DNA from: Icerya purchasi
Lineage: Eukaryota > Arthropoda > Insecta > Hemiptera > Monophlebidae
Assembly: GCA_039619475.1 (NCBI GenBank)
Contig: CM077115.1
Coordinates: 514,992,815 to 515,056,814, forward strand
Length of the DNA stretch: 64,000 bases
Direction of reading: 5' to 3'
Below the pieces are notes generated by a model that was given only the letters and a program-made list of their open reading frames with translations, did not search any database and was not told the origin of the DNA. Position numbers and translations under genes: made by a program. Positions 1-11,278 of this stretch are shown here, in pieces. Numbering within the stretch: position 1 is the stretch's first letter; every line of letters begins with the position of its first letter.

Positions 1-1574
1 GTTAGTACCCTCCCAATTTTTTATTTTACTACGGTCAGTGAAAAATTCTGTCTATTATTAATTGTTGCTTGCTCTCACGGATATACGCGGATGTTCATAC
101 AATTTTTTTATTTTCCTTTTTTCGGGGGTATTCACATGTAAATATTTCAGTAATTAAACATAATTGAACATATTTTTATTTCGTAATTTCGTCAAAACAT
201 TTCTGGGAACTATAAGTATCTGATAGTTCATGTGCTCATTGAAGTGAGTTTTTAATCTTTTGTTGAAATTAATTTATGCGTAGATATGAATTAATTACTG
301 CCAGTAATGTTATTACGATGTTATTGTGTTGGCATGGCATTTGTTGTTCATATTATTCTCGTTCATTTATCACGGGTAATCGGTTAAAAAAGGTGTTATA
401 AATATCTTTTTATAAATATTTATAATAGTCGAATCTACTTATAAACGGCAGTATTTTAAATAATATTGTTTTGTGCACTAATAAATATTTCGAAACTATA
501 AAAGTTTAATGAAAGCAGCGATGCCACTGAGACAGACCAAGTTGAAGGCATTCGTCGATTTGTTATTTTTAGCTGGAATTTATCATGCAAATCGATTACT
601 ATAGAGGAATTATGGTCTTTACTGATGGTATCAGAAGATTCATGAAAACCACGAATGTAAAATGATTCTACTTCATCATGCGTTACGTAAAACTTATTGA
701 CATCGCAAAACGAACTAAACAAAAAGAAATAGGTCGCCTCGATTGAAGACTTACTTCAATAATTCATTCGTAACTACTAATAATGATATTCATTAGGCCA
801 AAATTTACTGATTGATGAAAAATTAGAGTTATTTCGAGAGCAATAAGCCTAGTATAATGTAAAATATTTGATCTAGTGGATTCAAAATTATTTTATACAT
901 ACAATTTAGACATATGCTGGAGAACAATTGTAAGAAACTATATAAACTGAATAATAAATTGACTGATGTTAAACGATTTGTTTATTATATATATAATAAC
1001 AATCGAAACATAACAATGGACAACGGGTTTCCTTACTATTTATTTTGTGGCCTAAAAGATAAAAGGTTACCTATTGTAGGCACAATAACGAAATTCCTTT
1101 AGAATTCAAGATTGTTAAAAATCGACACATATCATCGGGTCTTTTTGCTTTTCAAAAAATTTGTACTTCGTCATCATACATCCACAGAAAAAATAAACAT
1201 GTTCTTTAATTATTCAATATGTATTTTGATAATAAAATTAATCCGTGTGCTGCAAACAAAAACAAATCAGAAATAATTACTTTCTACAACATGACCAAAA
1301 GCGGAGTTAGTGTTATGGATAAAATATGCGCGACATTATGACACAACCAGAAAAAACGAATACGGCGGCCACTTGTATTTTTTTCGATGCCGAATATTTC
1401 GGGTATTAATCGTCAATAATCTTAGTCGCTAAAACTCACCTCACTGATAAAGACTATTTCAAAATAAATAACTACATAACATATTCCTGTTCTCAGCCTT
1501 CGGGAAAATCACAGGCTGGTTCAGTAATATTAATAAAATCCAATATTATACATTATGAAATAAATATTATAATT
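1..1574. other. AT-rich stretch without a recognised gene
   Basis: I see no convincing gene here. The only open frame with any protein character is on the minus strand at 456-722 (88 codons). Its FQLKITNRRM and SVASLLSLNF segments vaguely recall the C-terminal end of insect gustatory receptors, but the diagnostic TYhhhhhQF ending is absent and I could not find it in the following 450 bases. I treat it as unidentified. The rest is AT-rich, without terminal repeats or transposase-like frames. Confidence 0.4.
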
Positions 1575-2211
1575 TTAGGGAGGAGTAACTGCAGGGGACT
1601 AGTATTAGCATACAGATGAAGGATGGTCAGCTTGTGTTGTCAGCTGCATACTGTCCCCGCGAGCTTGCTTTAGAAAAGAGATAGGCGAAAATGGTTTCAG
1701 ACAGGGAATCCATCAGACAAAAAACAACTTAATAATAAAACCAAAGAACTCAAAAAATTATTAGCAGAAATTAAAAATAAAACTTTTAATAATTACTTAC
1801 TTAAACTCTCGCTATTAGCGGCGGATGATTATTCTTTATGGAAGTGTACAAAAAACATTAAACCAAAAAATTGCATCCCTCCGATAAAGCATGGCAACGG
1901 GTCTTGGGCGAAAGATCGAAAACAAAAGGCGAATTTATTTGCCATCTACTTGGCAACAGTTTTTAAATCGAACTTAACGGCTGCTACGGACATAGAAGTC
2001 GATGACTTTTTAAAAAGTCCTAACCAGTTATCTTCTCCTATCAAGTCAGCGTCATCTCAAGAGGTGATACTTAAAACGCTGAAAAGGAGAAGGAGTCCCC
2101 GTTTTGATTTAATAAGCGCGGAACTATTGAATAGACTTCCATGGAAGACTGTAATGTTGCTGACATTTATATGTAACGCAATACTTTGCCTACATTATTT
2201 TCCGGTACAAT

Positions 2212-2288
2212 TTCGCGCAAATTATTATGATTGCGAAACCAGGCAAAAATCCGCATGCTATTACGTCTTATCGTCCCATTTCCTTGTT
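2212..2288 (+). repeat. First copy of a 77-bp direct duplication in the Jockey relic
   Basis: These 77 bases recur at 2653-2729 with only a few differences; both begin TTCGCGCAAATTATTATG. They encode the conserved piece just before the S-Y-R-P-I-S-L-L block. The 364 bases between the copies are AT-rich and do not look like reverse transcriptase. Confidence 0.85.
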
Positions 2289-2652
2289 TAAAATAAACTT
2301 CATCTCTTATTCAATCGTTCAGGATTTGGTAAAATGAACAAGTATTTTTTTTATTTTTTTTATTTTAGGAACAAATCAAAGCACTGCACTTACAACAGTT
2401 TATAGAAAATAGCTTCTTCATTCATTACGTTCCCCGTACTGCGGTCATCACAAAAAGAATAGTTTATTGGAAAAAAATCACAATACATACTTTTTAGCTT
2501 ACTAATAATTATTTTTCTGTCGAAATATTGACAACTGTCTTATTCCAAGAGAACAATACGATTTTTTCCGTACCGATTTTATTACTTCAAGCTCTTTTTT
2601 CATCCTTATGGACTCACATATTATAAAATGTACAAGATCCTATTCATCGAAG

Positions 2653-2729
2653 TTCGCGCAAATTATTATGATTGCGAAACTGGGCAAAAATCCGCATGCT
2701 ATTACGTCTTATGGTCCCATTTCTTTGTT
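2653..2729 (+). repeat. Second copy of the 77-bp direct duplication
   Basis: Partner of 2212-2288. After this copy the reverse transcriptase continues for the rest of the relic, whereas after the first copy it breaks off. Confidence 0.85.
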
Positions 2730-3545
2730 GCCTGTTATGTCGAAGATAATGGAGAAATTGATATTAAGTAGATTGCAGCCATACATATTGCAATATAATT
2801 CCAGAACATCAATTCGGTTTCTTAAAACAGCATTCCACTGTGAATCAGTTGCACAGAGTGGTAAATGTAATGGGAAAAAGTTTGGAAACAAAAAATGTGT
2901 GTACAGTGGCATTTCTCAATGTTCAACAGGCTTTTGACAAAGTTTGGCATAATGGTCTATTATATAAATTAAAAATTCTGTTACCAACTAGGTTATATCT
3001 CTTGTTGAGTTCATATCTGCATTTTCACGAATAGAAAAATCATAACCCCAATTTTCAGGAAAAATGGACTAGAGTTACCTGTGAGAACAACAGTCAAGTA
3101 CTTGGGATTACACCTAGATAGTCGCTTAACATGAAAGCGACACATTCGGAAAAAGAAAAGAGAAATAGATATTCGTATTAAAAAAATGTAATGGCTTCTA
3201 GGAAGAAATAGTGTTTTAAGTATTGATAATAAACGTTTAATATACACAAGTGTCTTGAAAACTATTGAACCTACGGAGTACAGCTTTGGGGTTGTGTTAA
3301 ACTTACAAATTTGAAGATAATACAGACCATGCAGAACAAAATCCTTAGGCTCGTAACCAAGGCGCCAGGGTATGTATCAAATCTAACCTTGCATCAGGAT
3401 TTAGGGATAAAGCATGTGACAGATGTTATTAAAACTCATGCCCGAAGACACCTCGAAAGTTATCCGAACAAACTTGCTGCTGGACTGCTACATACTGTTA
3501 GTGATAGGAGGCGGCTGAAGCGTAAGAAACCTCATGACCTTGTTT

Positions 3546-4148
3546 AAGGTAAAGACTATCGGGTAAGTCCCATTGGGTACTTCTCCCTTCATGCTCAATA
3601 TTTTCCTAGTTGAGAATATTGCTAAATGGCTTAGATGGCCAGTTTGTAATACAATAAATCGGGGGGAAAAAGAATTAATCGTCAAGTACTTTACATTGGA
3701 AATAATAATGCGGTAAAAAGATAGACGATACTTTCTACACGAATTGACGTATTTATTTTTGGTAAAGCAGTAAATACAAAGAAGACTTATAGCCACAATG
3801 TAATTTGCCCACAATAGTCCTAGAACAAGAGAATTTCGCATCAGACTTAACTATTTTATAATATAAAAAAAAACGATGAAAATATCATTCGGACCGTAAT
3901 CGCTGTTTTCCGAATATGGTGATTCCAAAAATGATGGTCGCTTCATCGCACTATATTTTTAATGTTTAACACCTTTTAAGATTTTTATGTATCATATTTT
4001 GAAAAAGAATTTTTAATCTGGTAACGAAACATAACACTTATTTATATTAAAAATGTTCTTTGTATAATAGTTTATTTAAGAATATTTGCGAATATGACAA
4101 GTTAATTTTACAAATATGAAATTGTTCTAACATGTAATTTCATTTTTG
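3546..4148. other. Non-coding stretch between the Jockey relic and the LTR element
   Basis: The first 60-100 bases may be the 3' untranslated part of the Jockey-like relic. The rest is AT-rich, with no open frame that resembles a protein and no terminal repeats. Confidence 0.4.
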
Positions 4149-4153
4149 GTTAC
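4149..4153. repeat. Target-site duplication, 5' copy (GTTAC)
   Basis: GTTAC directly precedes the 5' LTR and is repeated exactly at 8005-8009 after the 3' LTR. A 5-bp duplication is usual for LTR retrotransposon integration. Confidence 0.9.
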
Positions 4154-4717
4154 TGTTGTCGATAAAATTTTTTATTTTCTTCACTCGTGTGTAAATATGT
4201 TCCGTATTATTTTTAGTTATTAAATTCGTGCACTAGCGCCGCTTTAAACGATCGGCCATTTTTCTAAGGGATGGCGTCGGTCTTTGTTTAGACGGCATGG
4301 CGATTTTTTTGTTTGGGTCAGGCAGTCTACTGCAGGTAGTTGCGGATGTTGCGCGTGTGAGAATCTAGCGTCGGCCTTTGTGCGTGTTTTTTTGGTCGCG
4401 TAGATGTGTATGCACGTGGTGCGACATTTCCGCTTTCTATTTTGTAAATTAAATTGTGTGAACGTTTAGTTAAAGTCGTTTTTGGTATTATTTGTTCGTT
4501 GTTTTCGTGAATTCTTGTTTTTGTTTCTCCGTATCGATATTTTGTTTTGTGACCCGGCGCGCATCGAGGGTCTTTACAAATTATTTTTGGGATTGACTAC
4601 TTTCGAATATATCGCGTAAAAACTATTCGAGTTTCATTATTTTGGTTTTATTTTTTTTTATTTGCATTTTACTTACAAAGATATATATATATTTTTTAAA
4701 TTATTTTATTTACAACA
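4154..4717 (+). repeat. 5' long terminal repeat
   Basis: 564 bp with TG...CA ends. It matches 7441-8004 with about six substitutions and no length change. It should hold the promoter and start site of the element. Confidence 0.92.
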
Positions 4718-4764
4718 ATTCAGAAGTGGGATATGTTCGGTGTTATTTGCTGCGTGTAAGCAAT

Positions 4765-7122
4765 ATGTCCGACGACCAAGAGAGGCTCGCGAACCACGAG
4801 TTACCTCGTCAAGAAAATTCTGACACCCCCGTGATTTCCGCCATCGATATAGCGAGATTAACATCAGCTCTTACAAATGTTTTTACGAGACTCGCATCGA
4901 TCGGCACATTGGGAGCGCCTGTAAGAGATGTCCCCTTATTTAGTGGAGAAGACCCGTAACAAGATATTGGGCAATGGCTTGAAACCATTGAACAAGTTTG
5001 CGATGAACAACAGTTGACCGAGTCACAGAAATTGGATTTCGCGAGAGACAAGTTACAAGGAGCCGCGTCTGATTGGTATTTTAGTCTACAAAAGGAGTTA
5101 AATACTTGGGAGAACTTCGTCGACAAAATAATTCAAACTTTCAGTGTCCGAGTCTCGATTATAACGAAACTGGATAAAATGCGGAAACGTGTGCGGTCAG
5201 TCGATGAATCGGTAAGCGCTTACGTAATGTCAAAATTTCGATTGTGTACCGATTGCGGACTGCCGGAACAAGATACATTGGAAGAAATAATTATTGGATT
5301 GCGTCCCGTCGATTTGTCCGAATATGTAGCATTGAGCCGACCGAAATCATTAAATGACTTATTGGACGTCATTAGATACCGGGAACGAGTGACCATCTGC
5401 CCAAAATCGAGTAGCAGATCTTCAATTATGAACCAAACGGGGCCATTCGCCAACAGATCTCGAGATGGAAGAGAAGTAGCTACAGCTAATTCGACGATAA
5501 CATGTTTTGGATGTGGACAAAAGGGGCATTACCGTAGAGATTGTCCGAGTAATAATTCACGATGGAACCAGCAGAACAATCAACAATTAATTAGGCATCC
5601 ATCGTCGTCCGGAGGCCTGTCTGTTCATAAAATCGATGTACGTATTAATTTTATTACCGTTCAAGCGTTAGTGGATACAGGGTGTACACATTCGACCATC
5701 ACGGTAGAAACCGCTCGAAAAGCTAATGTCGCCTATTCAAAATCTGACGTCCGCGTATCAGGTTTTGGATCGTTTCAAAGTCTGCCAGTTGCCGGTCGTG
5801 GTGACGTAAACTTAGAACTCGTAACCGTTAAACATCGCTGTCCCATACTTATTGTTGAAAATAAACATCAACCGTATGACATGGTACTAGGAGTAGACGT
5901 TTTAGATTGCGGTAAATTCGTTTGGTCAGGCGGATCGGGCGCTATAAAAATTACACCCAACCGGAAACCTGTTAGTCGAATGTTGCCACAATTAACCACG
6001 ATTACTACACCGGAGATGAAGGAAATGGACCAACCGTGTCGACAGCAATCCGTCATGTTTAGTTCGGTAGGCCAAGATCAGTCCTTATTTCAAACTTTCG
6101 TCCGCAGTGATCTGCAGATTGGTGAGTCGATCTCACATTTAGCTGATCAAATTCTAGCGACCGCAGTTGCTGTCAACGAGATCGATAGTTTTCACGGCTT
6201 CGACGATTCCGGCAAAAATCGGGTGACAAATTTGATCGAGAATAAAGACGTGCTCGCGGAGGAAGCTAAATTCAACGAGAAGATGGACGAGGTCGCGGAA
6301 AAAGCCAGTAAAGACGCGAAAGAAGTGGATCATCTGGCGTCGTCAAAAACCAGTAAGTTTGAAATTGCAAAAATTGACTCCGAAAACTCGTATCGTAATT
6401 TCGCCGAATCGACAATGGACACATCCTTAGAATCTATGATATATAAAGGAGGTAGCGATAATCAAAAAGAAGACGACAGTGAACGATACCGTGATGATCA
6501 GATGCAACATCACACTCCGGCTCTTCATAAGCTGGATTCCTTCGAAGATCCGCAAGAATCGCTTGTGAGCGACTTTGACGCTGAATTACCATACAAACAC
6601 GATTGTTCGCAAATTAACGCTGAAGATCCAATTACCGAACGTAACTATAACGACCTGAAATCGCGAACGTTAGTTAATTCTGATACGTCGTCTATCAAAC
6701 CAGAATTGCCCAGTGGAATAGAAATGAAACCGAATTTACTAAGTGGCAAGTTAAATTCCGTGATAGTCAACGATCCTTACCGGCCAGTGTTTTACAACAA
6801 AATGTCAGAATTAAATTTTAAACGAAACGAAGTCAGCAACGGTTCAGTTGATGCAGTTAATAAAGAATCGGATTTAGAATTAAAGAAAGAAGAAAAGAAG
6901 CCGTTAGCGGGTGATAATTTAGTGGCCAGTGGTCAGGATTCGACCAATCCGTCGTCGTCAGAACAAACGCACATCAATAGTTCCGGCATCACTGCTAACA
7001 TCGTCGTCAGAAAACAACGACAATCAAACGAAGAGGACAAAGAACTAATCAAAGAGGCTGACATCCGGAGACGTGAACGAGCTCGAAGATTTCCACAACG
7101 ATATGGAGATTTCATTACATAA
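4765..7122 (+). CDS. Gag-protease polyprotein of the LTR element, with one in-frame stop
   Basis: The first plausible start is the ATG at 4765 (MSDDQERLAN). The frame stays open to 7122 except for a single TAA at 4957-4959 (codon 65), which falls where Gag sequences usually run on. The uninterrupted part from the ATG at 5014 is 702 codons. Numbering from 5014: a Gag helical region (AASDWYFSLQKELNTWENF) near residue 28; a CCHC knuckle C164-F-G-C167-G-Q-K-G-H172-x4-C177; an aspartic protease with the active-site triad D221-T-G and the second motif VLGVDVLD at 291-297. Residues 311-702 are very charged, poor in hydrophobic blocks, and match no polymerase domain. The last residues (RRFPQRYGDFIT) resemble the tail of some retroelement polyproteins (inference). 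The stop could be a disabling CAA-to-TAA change or could be read through; the sequence alone does not decide. Confidence 0.85.
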
Positions 7123-7440
7123 CCGCAACAGGATGTTCTCAGGTTTTCTACTGTATAATTTTGTTTCGTTCTGTTAAAAATGTGTCTTTTTTTCGTTGTT
7201 CATTTTATCATGCGAATTGAGTCTATCCGTCTAATTTACAAGCATGTATTAATATCGAAAATTAATCGTTAAGTTTTGATTACACTTTTCCCCTATTATT
7301 TAGATCCTTAGCTGATACTCTCTCGTTCGTTTTTCTATATCTCCATTTAGCTAATCCAACCATTATTCTTGTTAACCGTCCCTGTAAGATCTACTCCTTA
7401 AATTCAAACGAGGGCGTTTGCGGTCAGAATGTGCCGAGAA

Positions 7441-8004
7441 TGTTGTCGATAAAATTTTTTATTTTCTTCACTCGTGTGTAAATATGTTCCGTATTATTTT
7501 TAGTTATTAAATTCGTGCACTAGCGCCGCTTTAAACGATCGGCCATTTTTCTAAGGGATGGCGTCGGTCTTTGTTTAGACGGCATGGCGATTTTTTTGTT
7601 TGGGTCAGGCAGTCTACTGCAGGTAGTTGCGGATGTTGCGCGTGTGAGAATCTAGCGTCGGCCTTTGTGCGTGTTTTTTTGGTCGCGTAGATGTGTATGC
7701 ACGTGGTGCGACATTTCCGCTTTCTATTTTGTAAATTAAATTGTGTGAACGTTTAGTTAAAGTCGTTTTTGGTATTATTTGTTCGTTATTTTCGTGAATT
7801 CTTGTTATTGTTTCGCCGTATCGATATTTTGTTTTGTGACCCGGCGAGCATCGAGGGTCTTTACAAATTATTTTTGGGATTGACTACTTTCGAATATATC
7901 GCGTAAAAACTATTCGAGTTTCATTATTTTGGTTTTATTTTTTTTTATTTGAATTTTACTTACAAAGATATATATATTTTTTTTAAATTATTTTATTTAC
8001 AACA
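7441..8004 (+). repeat. 3' long terminal repeat
   Basis: 564 bp, near-identical to 4154-4717. The 318 bases between the stop codon at 7122 and this LTR hold no gene and only a weak candidate for a polypurine tract. Confidence 0.92.
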
Positions 8005-8009
8005 GTTAC
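8005..8009. repeat. Target-site duplication, 3' copy (GTTAC)
   Basis: Exact match to 4149-4153. Confidence 0.9.
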
Positions 8010-9042
8010 AAAACAAATATTACTTTAAGTAAAAATTCAGACACTTATGTTCATTTATTTCAATAGTTAAAAATTGACTCTGTTTTTTGCAGTTTGCCCG
8101 GTTACCTCAACTTCCAATAGTTAAACATATTAACTTTCTACACAATAACAGTTAATTTTTCTTTTTTATTTACGGTTTTTATCACTTTTATATATTTTAA
8201 TGTTAATTTAGCGTTATCATTAACATTAAGCAGTTATCAATGTTGACGGTTTTATTTTTACTTTTAAAGCAGCGACGAATGTTTTTAAAACACTTTAATA
8301 CTTTGGTGGAATTCCGCCAAGTTGTTGTAAAATTACAATTTTATAACATCTTTTTATTTTTTATAGTTAGAAATGGAGTACCAATTTATATAACCGCATT
8401 AATATGATTTGCCATTGTAAGCCGGATAAAGAACTAAAATATGGTTCCGTTACTCGAAGTCCATCTAAATTACAATACTTCGGAAAAAAGTTAATTTTTC
8501 CAGATTTTGGAACTTACTGTTCTAAGAGCCGAAATTTGATGATATAATATTGGCTATATGAGAAACGCTTTTTTAATGTTTTTTTGACTATAGCTACAGC
8601 GGGATGGGGGGTAAATTGACTGGTTATCATAAATGTTTTTATGTTATGATTTTTTTTTTTGTTTTCGTTATATATTTTAGATTGACGTTAATGGCTCACT
8701 GGATGGAAAGTTGTGAATTTTTAAGGATGATTTTTTAGGTAGTTTTAAATTTCATGTTATATAGTCTTGATGGATTTTTCCAATTTTTCGGAATTCAGAC
8801 TGGTAGGCTATCCCAGAGTTATACACTCCTTAAAGCGTGTTTTTATTGTGATATTTATGTGTACAATTTTAAGTTTATATGTTTAACTATTCTGAAATTA
8901 TAGTTATAATCTTTATACAATTTCTAAACGATCTTAGCAAGATTATTTGATACACTGTGTTACGCTAAACAGTCTTATATTGGAATTAGCGATTTTTGAT
9001 AAATTTTGAAATTGCTCTACTTTAAGCCTCATGTCTCCATAT
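8010..9042. other. Non-coding repeat-derived stretch
   Basis: No gene seen. Bases 8660-8850 resemble 45510-45700 (a shared block with GTGAATTTTTAAGGATGATT and an adjoining TTTTAAATTTCATGTTAT part), so this is a dispersed repeat. At 45.5 kb the same block lies just upstream of a Helitron-like 3' end, so this may be a Helitron fragment too. Confidence 0.45.
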
Positions 9043-9050
9043 ATGGAGAC
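9033..9050. repeat. 18-bp perfect palindrome at the hAT insertion point
   Basis: GTCTCCATATATGGAGAC reads the same on both strands. Its right half is the 5' target duplication of the adjoining hAT element. Related sequences lie at 10143-10154 and 11665-11676. Confidence 0.8.
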
Positions 9051-9984
9051 CAGGGATGAATCCAGGGGGGTTTTGGGGGGCAATGCCCCCCCCCCCCCGC
9101 AGATCTCTAAAATTGCCCCTCCGGAACTAAATACAAGCTGTTTAAGAATGCGGCAATTTCATAGGAAATAAAATTATTTTTATTCTCTTTGTTTACAGTT
9201 ATGTTAAAAGTTGCTGCCAAAACATTTTGAAATGGTTCAATTAGTCGTATATTTTTAAATTTCAAAATTACGAGATTTATTTTTAACGGAAAAATGAAAC
9301 TTCATAAAATAGGGATTAAAAAAATGATCTTTTAAAATTTGACTTTAACGTTTGCCTGTTATTCTATGAAAAAATTGATATGCTTTTATTGCAAATGGGC
9401 GAAAGATGTAAAATACTCGCGAGATGAAAAAATTATTCTCTGCAGTTGGTATTTTTTGTCCGAGTAAACGGGAACTCTCACGTTTCACGTCGATTCATTT
9501 ATCATTAATATCAATTAACTGCTTAAATATTTCTTTTCGGTTTTCATTTATTCTTTTTTTTTAAAGCGACATGATCTATAGACAACTTCATTTCTGTTTC
9601 TGTTGCTTTTTTCTTGTTTTTTATTACCAAGAAAAGTCCATTTAAACCAGCTGAAAAATCGCACCTTATTCATTTATTATAAAAAGATAATGAACCCGTT
9701 AGAATGGTTTTACAATATGCTCTTTAATGCTACAATTAGAATTAATCATTTAAAACCAGTTGAAAAAATGTTGTTTATAATCGGTTATTTTACTTCGGAA
9801 TTTATCATTCACGCTTGCTTTTTCATTATTTTAAATTACGTAAAAAATCATGTTTTATATATTTGGTTTTATTCAGGAATATACCAAAAAAAAATTTTCC
9901 AGTAAAAATTTATAAAAAATCTCTGCTCCCCCAAGAACATAAATCCCCCCCCCCCCCAGAAACAGATTCCTGAATTCATCACTG
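9051..9984. mobile_element. Non-autonomous hAT-type element (934 bp)
   Basis: The ends are CAGGGATGAATCCAG and, read inverted, CAGTGATGAATTCAG (13 of 15 match), followed inward by long G or C runs. Flanks are ATGGAGAC at 9043-9050 and ATGGAGCC at 9985-9992, an 8-bp duplication with one mismatch. End motif and duplication length fit the hAT superfamily. The interior is AT-rich; a 100-codon frame at 9603-9905 does not resemble a transposase, so I call it non-autonomous. Confidence 0.8.
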
Positions 9985-10318
9985 ATGGAGCCAGCGTCTG
10001 TTACTAAAATTAATGATTTTGTTACAAAAGTAGCAAAAATGACAATTTGTAAAATTTTTGTCAGAGCTTATATACGATAATCACTGTGGAAATTATATTT
10101 TTGTTTATTAGACATTCGTTCTCTTAAAAAATGACTTAAATTGTGTCTCCATATGCCCGTTAAATCCCAAATGAAAATGATTATAAAGATAGCATAAAAA
10201 ATGAATAATAACGAGTTAATATATTTAATGCATATTTTTATGTAATCATTATTTACAGAAATTTACAATATAATACCTATATTAACAATAAAAATGAACT
10301 TAATGATATCTATCGGAA

Positions 10319-10540
10319 TTATTTATGAACCATATTGAAACATGGCAAACACATCGCGAGTTTATTTGTGCATTCTTGGCATCTCGTAAATACTTTTTTT
10401 GTCTAACTTTTTAGCTTCATCCCCCGTTTTACCATTATCTCTATAATTTTTATAACAAATCGCGCAATTTGAACATTTGTCTTTTCCAAGTTTGTGTTTA
10501 GATTTACGTGGTTTCTCAATATCTGTTACATGGCCCGCGA
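10319..10540 (-). pseudogene. piggyBac-like transposase C-terminal relic
   Basis: The minus strand encodes a lysine-rich stretch, then CSNCAICYKNYRDNGKTGDE, then, after a one-base shift near 10375, CTNKLAMCLPCFNMVHK ending at a stop at 10319. The order basic stretch, C-x2-C, C-x2-C, C-x(n)-C-x2-C-F-x3-H is that of the cysteine-rich C-terminal domain of piggyBac transposases. The rest of the transposase is not found upstream: the frame is interrupted at 10543 by a mariner element. The call rests on the cysteine pattern alone. Confidence 0.5.
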
Positions 10541-10544
10541 TATA

Positions 10545-11278
10545 CGAGACACGTTCAAAAAGTAAGGTTCCCCCACTCGTGTAAAACCGGTTAGAATAAA
10601 CTTGAGGAAGTAGGCATGGTCTCATTTTGTAGCTACAACATTCTAAACTAGTCCAAACCGCAATACTGTATGTTTTTTCGTTTTCGAGTTACGTGAATTA
10701 ATCATGAGTGAAATTCTGAAAGTTGCCGCCGACTACGAGGTGCACTCAGTTATTCGTTTTTTAAACCACATAAAACAATTGCACCAATTGAAATTCATCG
10801 ATAAAAAGTGGAAGTTTATGGTCCCCTGTGATGAGTGTTCAACATGTTCGTAAATGGTGCCGTGAATGTCGAGGAGGCAGAACGAATGTAGAGGACGAGC
10901 AACGGAAGACCATCTGTAATTTCAGACGAACTGGTGCGAAAAATCGAAGAAACTCTGCGATCCGATTGCCGTCAAACCATTTCCGATTTTCTTGACTAGT
11001 TTCTGAGTGTGTTACGAGGTATCATGCAAAAAAATTCGAGACCACGAGGAGTTAAAACATTTCGTTCTTACCTGATTACAAAACTTGGCGGCAAGTTTCT
11101 ACTAGGAGGGTATTTATAAGTTAATTTCTCGACTCGACAAATATTTAAATTTAAGCGGGGAATATGTGGAAACGTAAATAAAAGTACGCTGAATTCAATG
11201 CCGATTTCAGCTTTTTTTTTCTACCTCTATTAGTTTCGAAAATAAATATAGGGAACTTTACTTTATGAATGACCCTCG
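10545..11278 (+). mobile_element. Internally deleted mariner element
   Basis: Inverted ends begin CGAGACACGTTCAAAAAGTA on the left and CGAGGGTCATTCATAAAGTA on the right, each next to TA, the target of the mariner family (10543-10544 and 11279-11280). Transposase remains lie between them. At 734 bp it is a bit over half the usual 1.3 kb. It sits inside the piggyBac-like relic and is younger than it. Confidence 0.85.
10704..11177 (+). pseudogene. Mariner transposase relic
   Basis: From the ATG at 10704 the strand encodes the N-terminal DNA-binding domain in shifting frames: YEVHSVIRFLN, then VRKWC, then a VEDEQR block, then ISDELVRKIEETLRSDCRQT. At 11080-11177 it resumes with the family C-terminus (a LGGKF-like block, SRLDKYLNLSGEYVET in a patched reading, stop at 11177). 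The central catalytic region with the DDD residues is deleted. It cannot make an active enzyme. Confidence 0.8.

Larger units (their letters stand above)
1575..3545 (+). pseudogene. Jockey-like non-LTR retrotransposon ORF2 relic
   Basis: Pieces of one Jockey-type ORF2 follow in the right order but in several frames. 1600-1660 encodes a scrap of the endonuclease (a VLSAAYCP-like block). 1690-1950 encodes the linker with LLAADDYSLWKCTKNIK. 1950-2210 encodes the start of the reverse transcriptase (LKRRRSPRFDLIS, where functional copies have K-S-P-G-D). 2640-2760 encodes SYGPISLLPVMSKIMEKLI, 2840-3000 a LNVQQAFDKVWHNGLLYKL block, and 3270-3545 the thumb (GVQLWG, KIIQTMQNKILRLV, RLKRKKPHDLV). The endonuclease is largely deleted, the YADD region is missing, and there are many frameshifts and stops. 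The order and wording of the blocks are those of the Jockey clade. It is a dead copy, probably old. Confidence 0.8.
4154..8004 (+). mobile_element. LTR retrotransposon with gag and protease only (3.85 kb)
   Basis: Two 564-bp LTRs in direct orientation, each beginning TGTTGTCGAT and ending TTTACAACA, enclose 2.7 kb, and the whole is flanked by GTTAC. I count six substitutions between the LTRs (about 1%), so the insertion is recent. The interior carries one long reading frame with Gag, a CCHC zinc knuckle and an aspartic protease, then a charged region. There is no room for, and no trace of, reverse transcriptase, RNase H or integrase. A possible primer binding site starts at the TGG at 4727, nine bases past the LTR. 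The element must have used enzymes supplied by a relative. It is either a non-autonomous family or an internal deletion derivative. The superfamily cannot be fixed without the polymerase; Gypsy is most likely from the Gag and protease style. Confidence 0.9.

Noticed and set aside
9603..9905. 100-codon frame inside the hAT-type element
   Set aside because: AT-rich composition, no transposase motif; probably chance.
10541..10625. N-terminal part of the minus-strand frame 10362-10625
   Set aside because: This part is the inverted end of the mariner, so it does not belong to the piggyBac-like relic.
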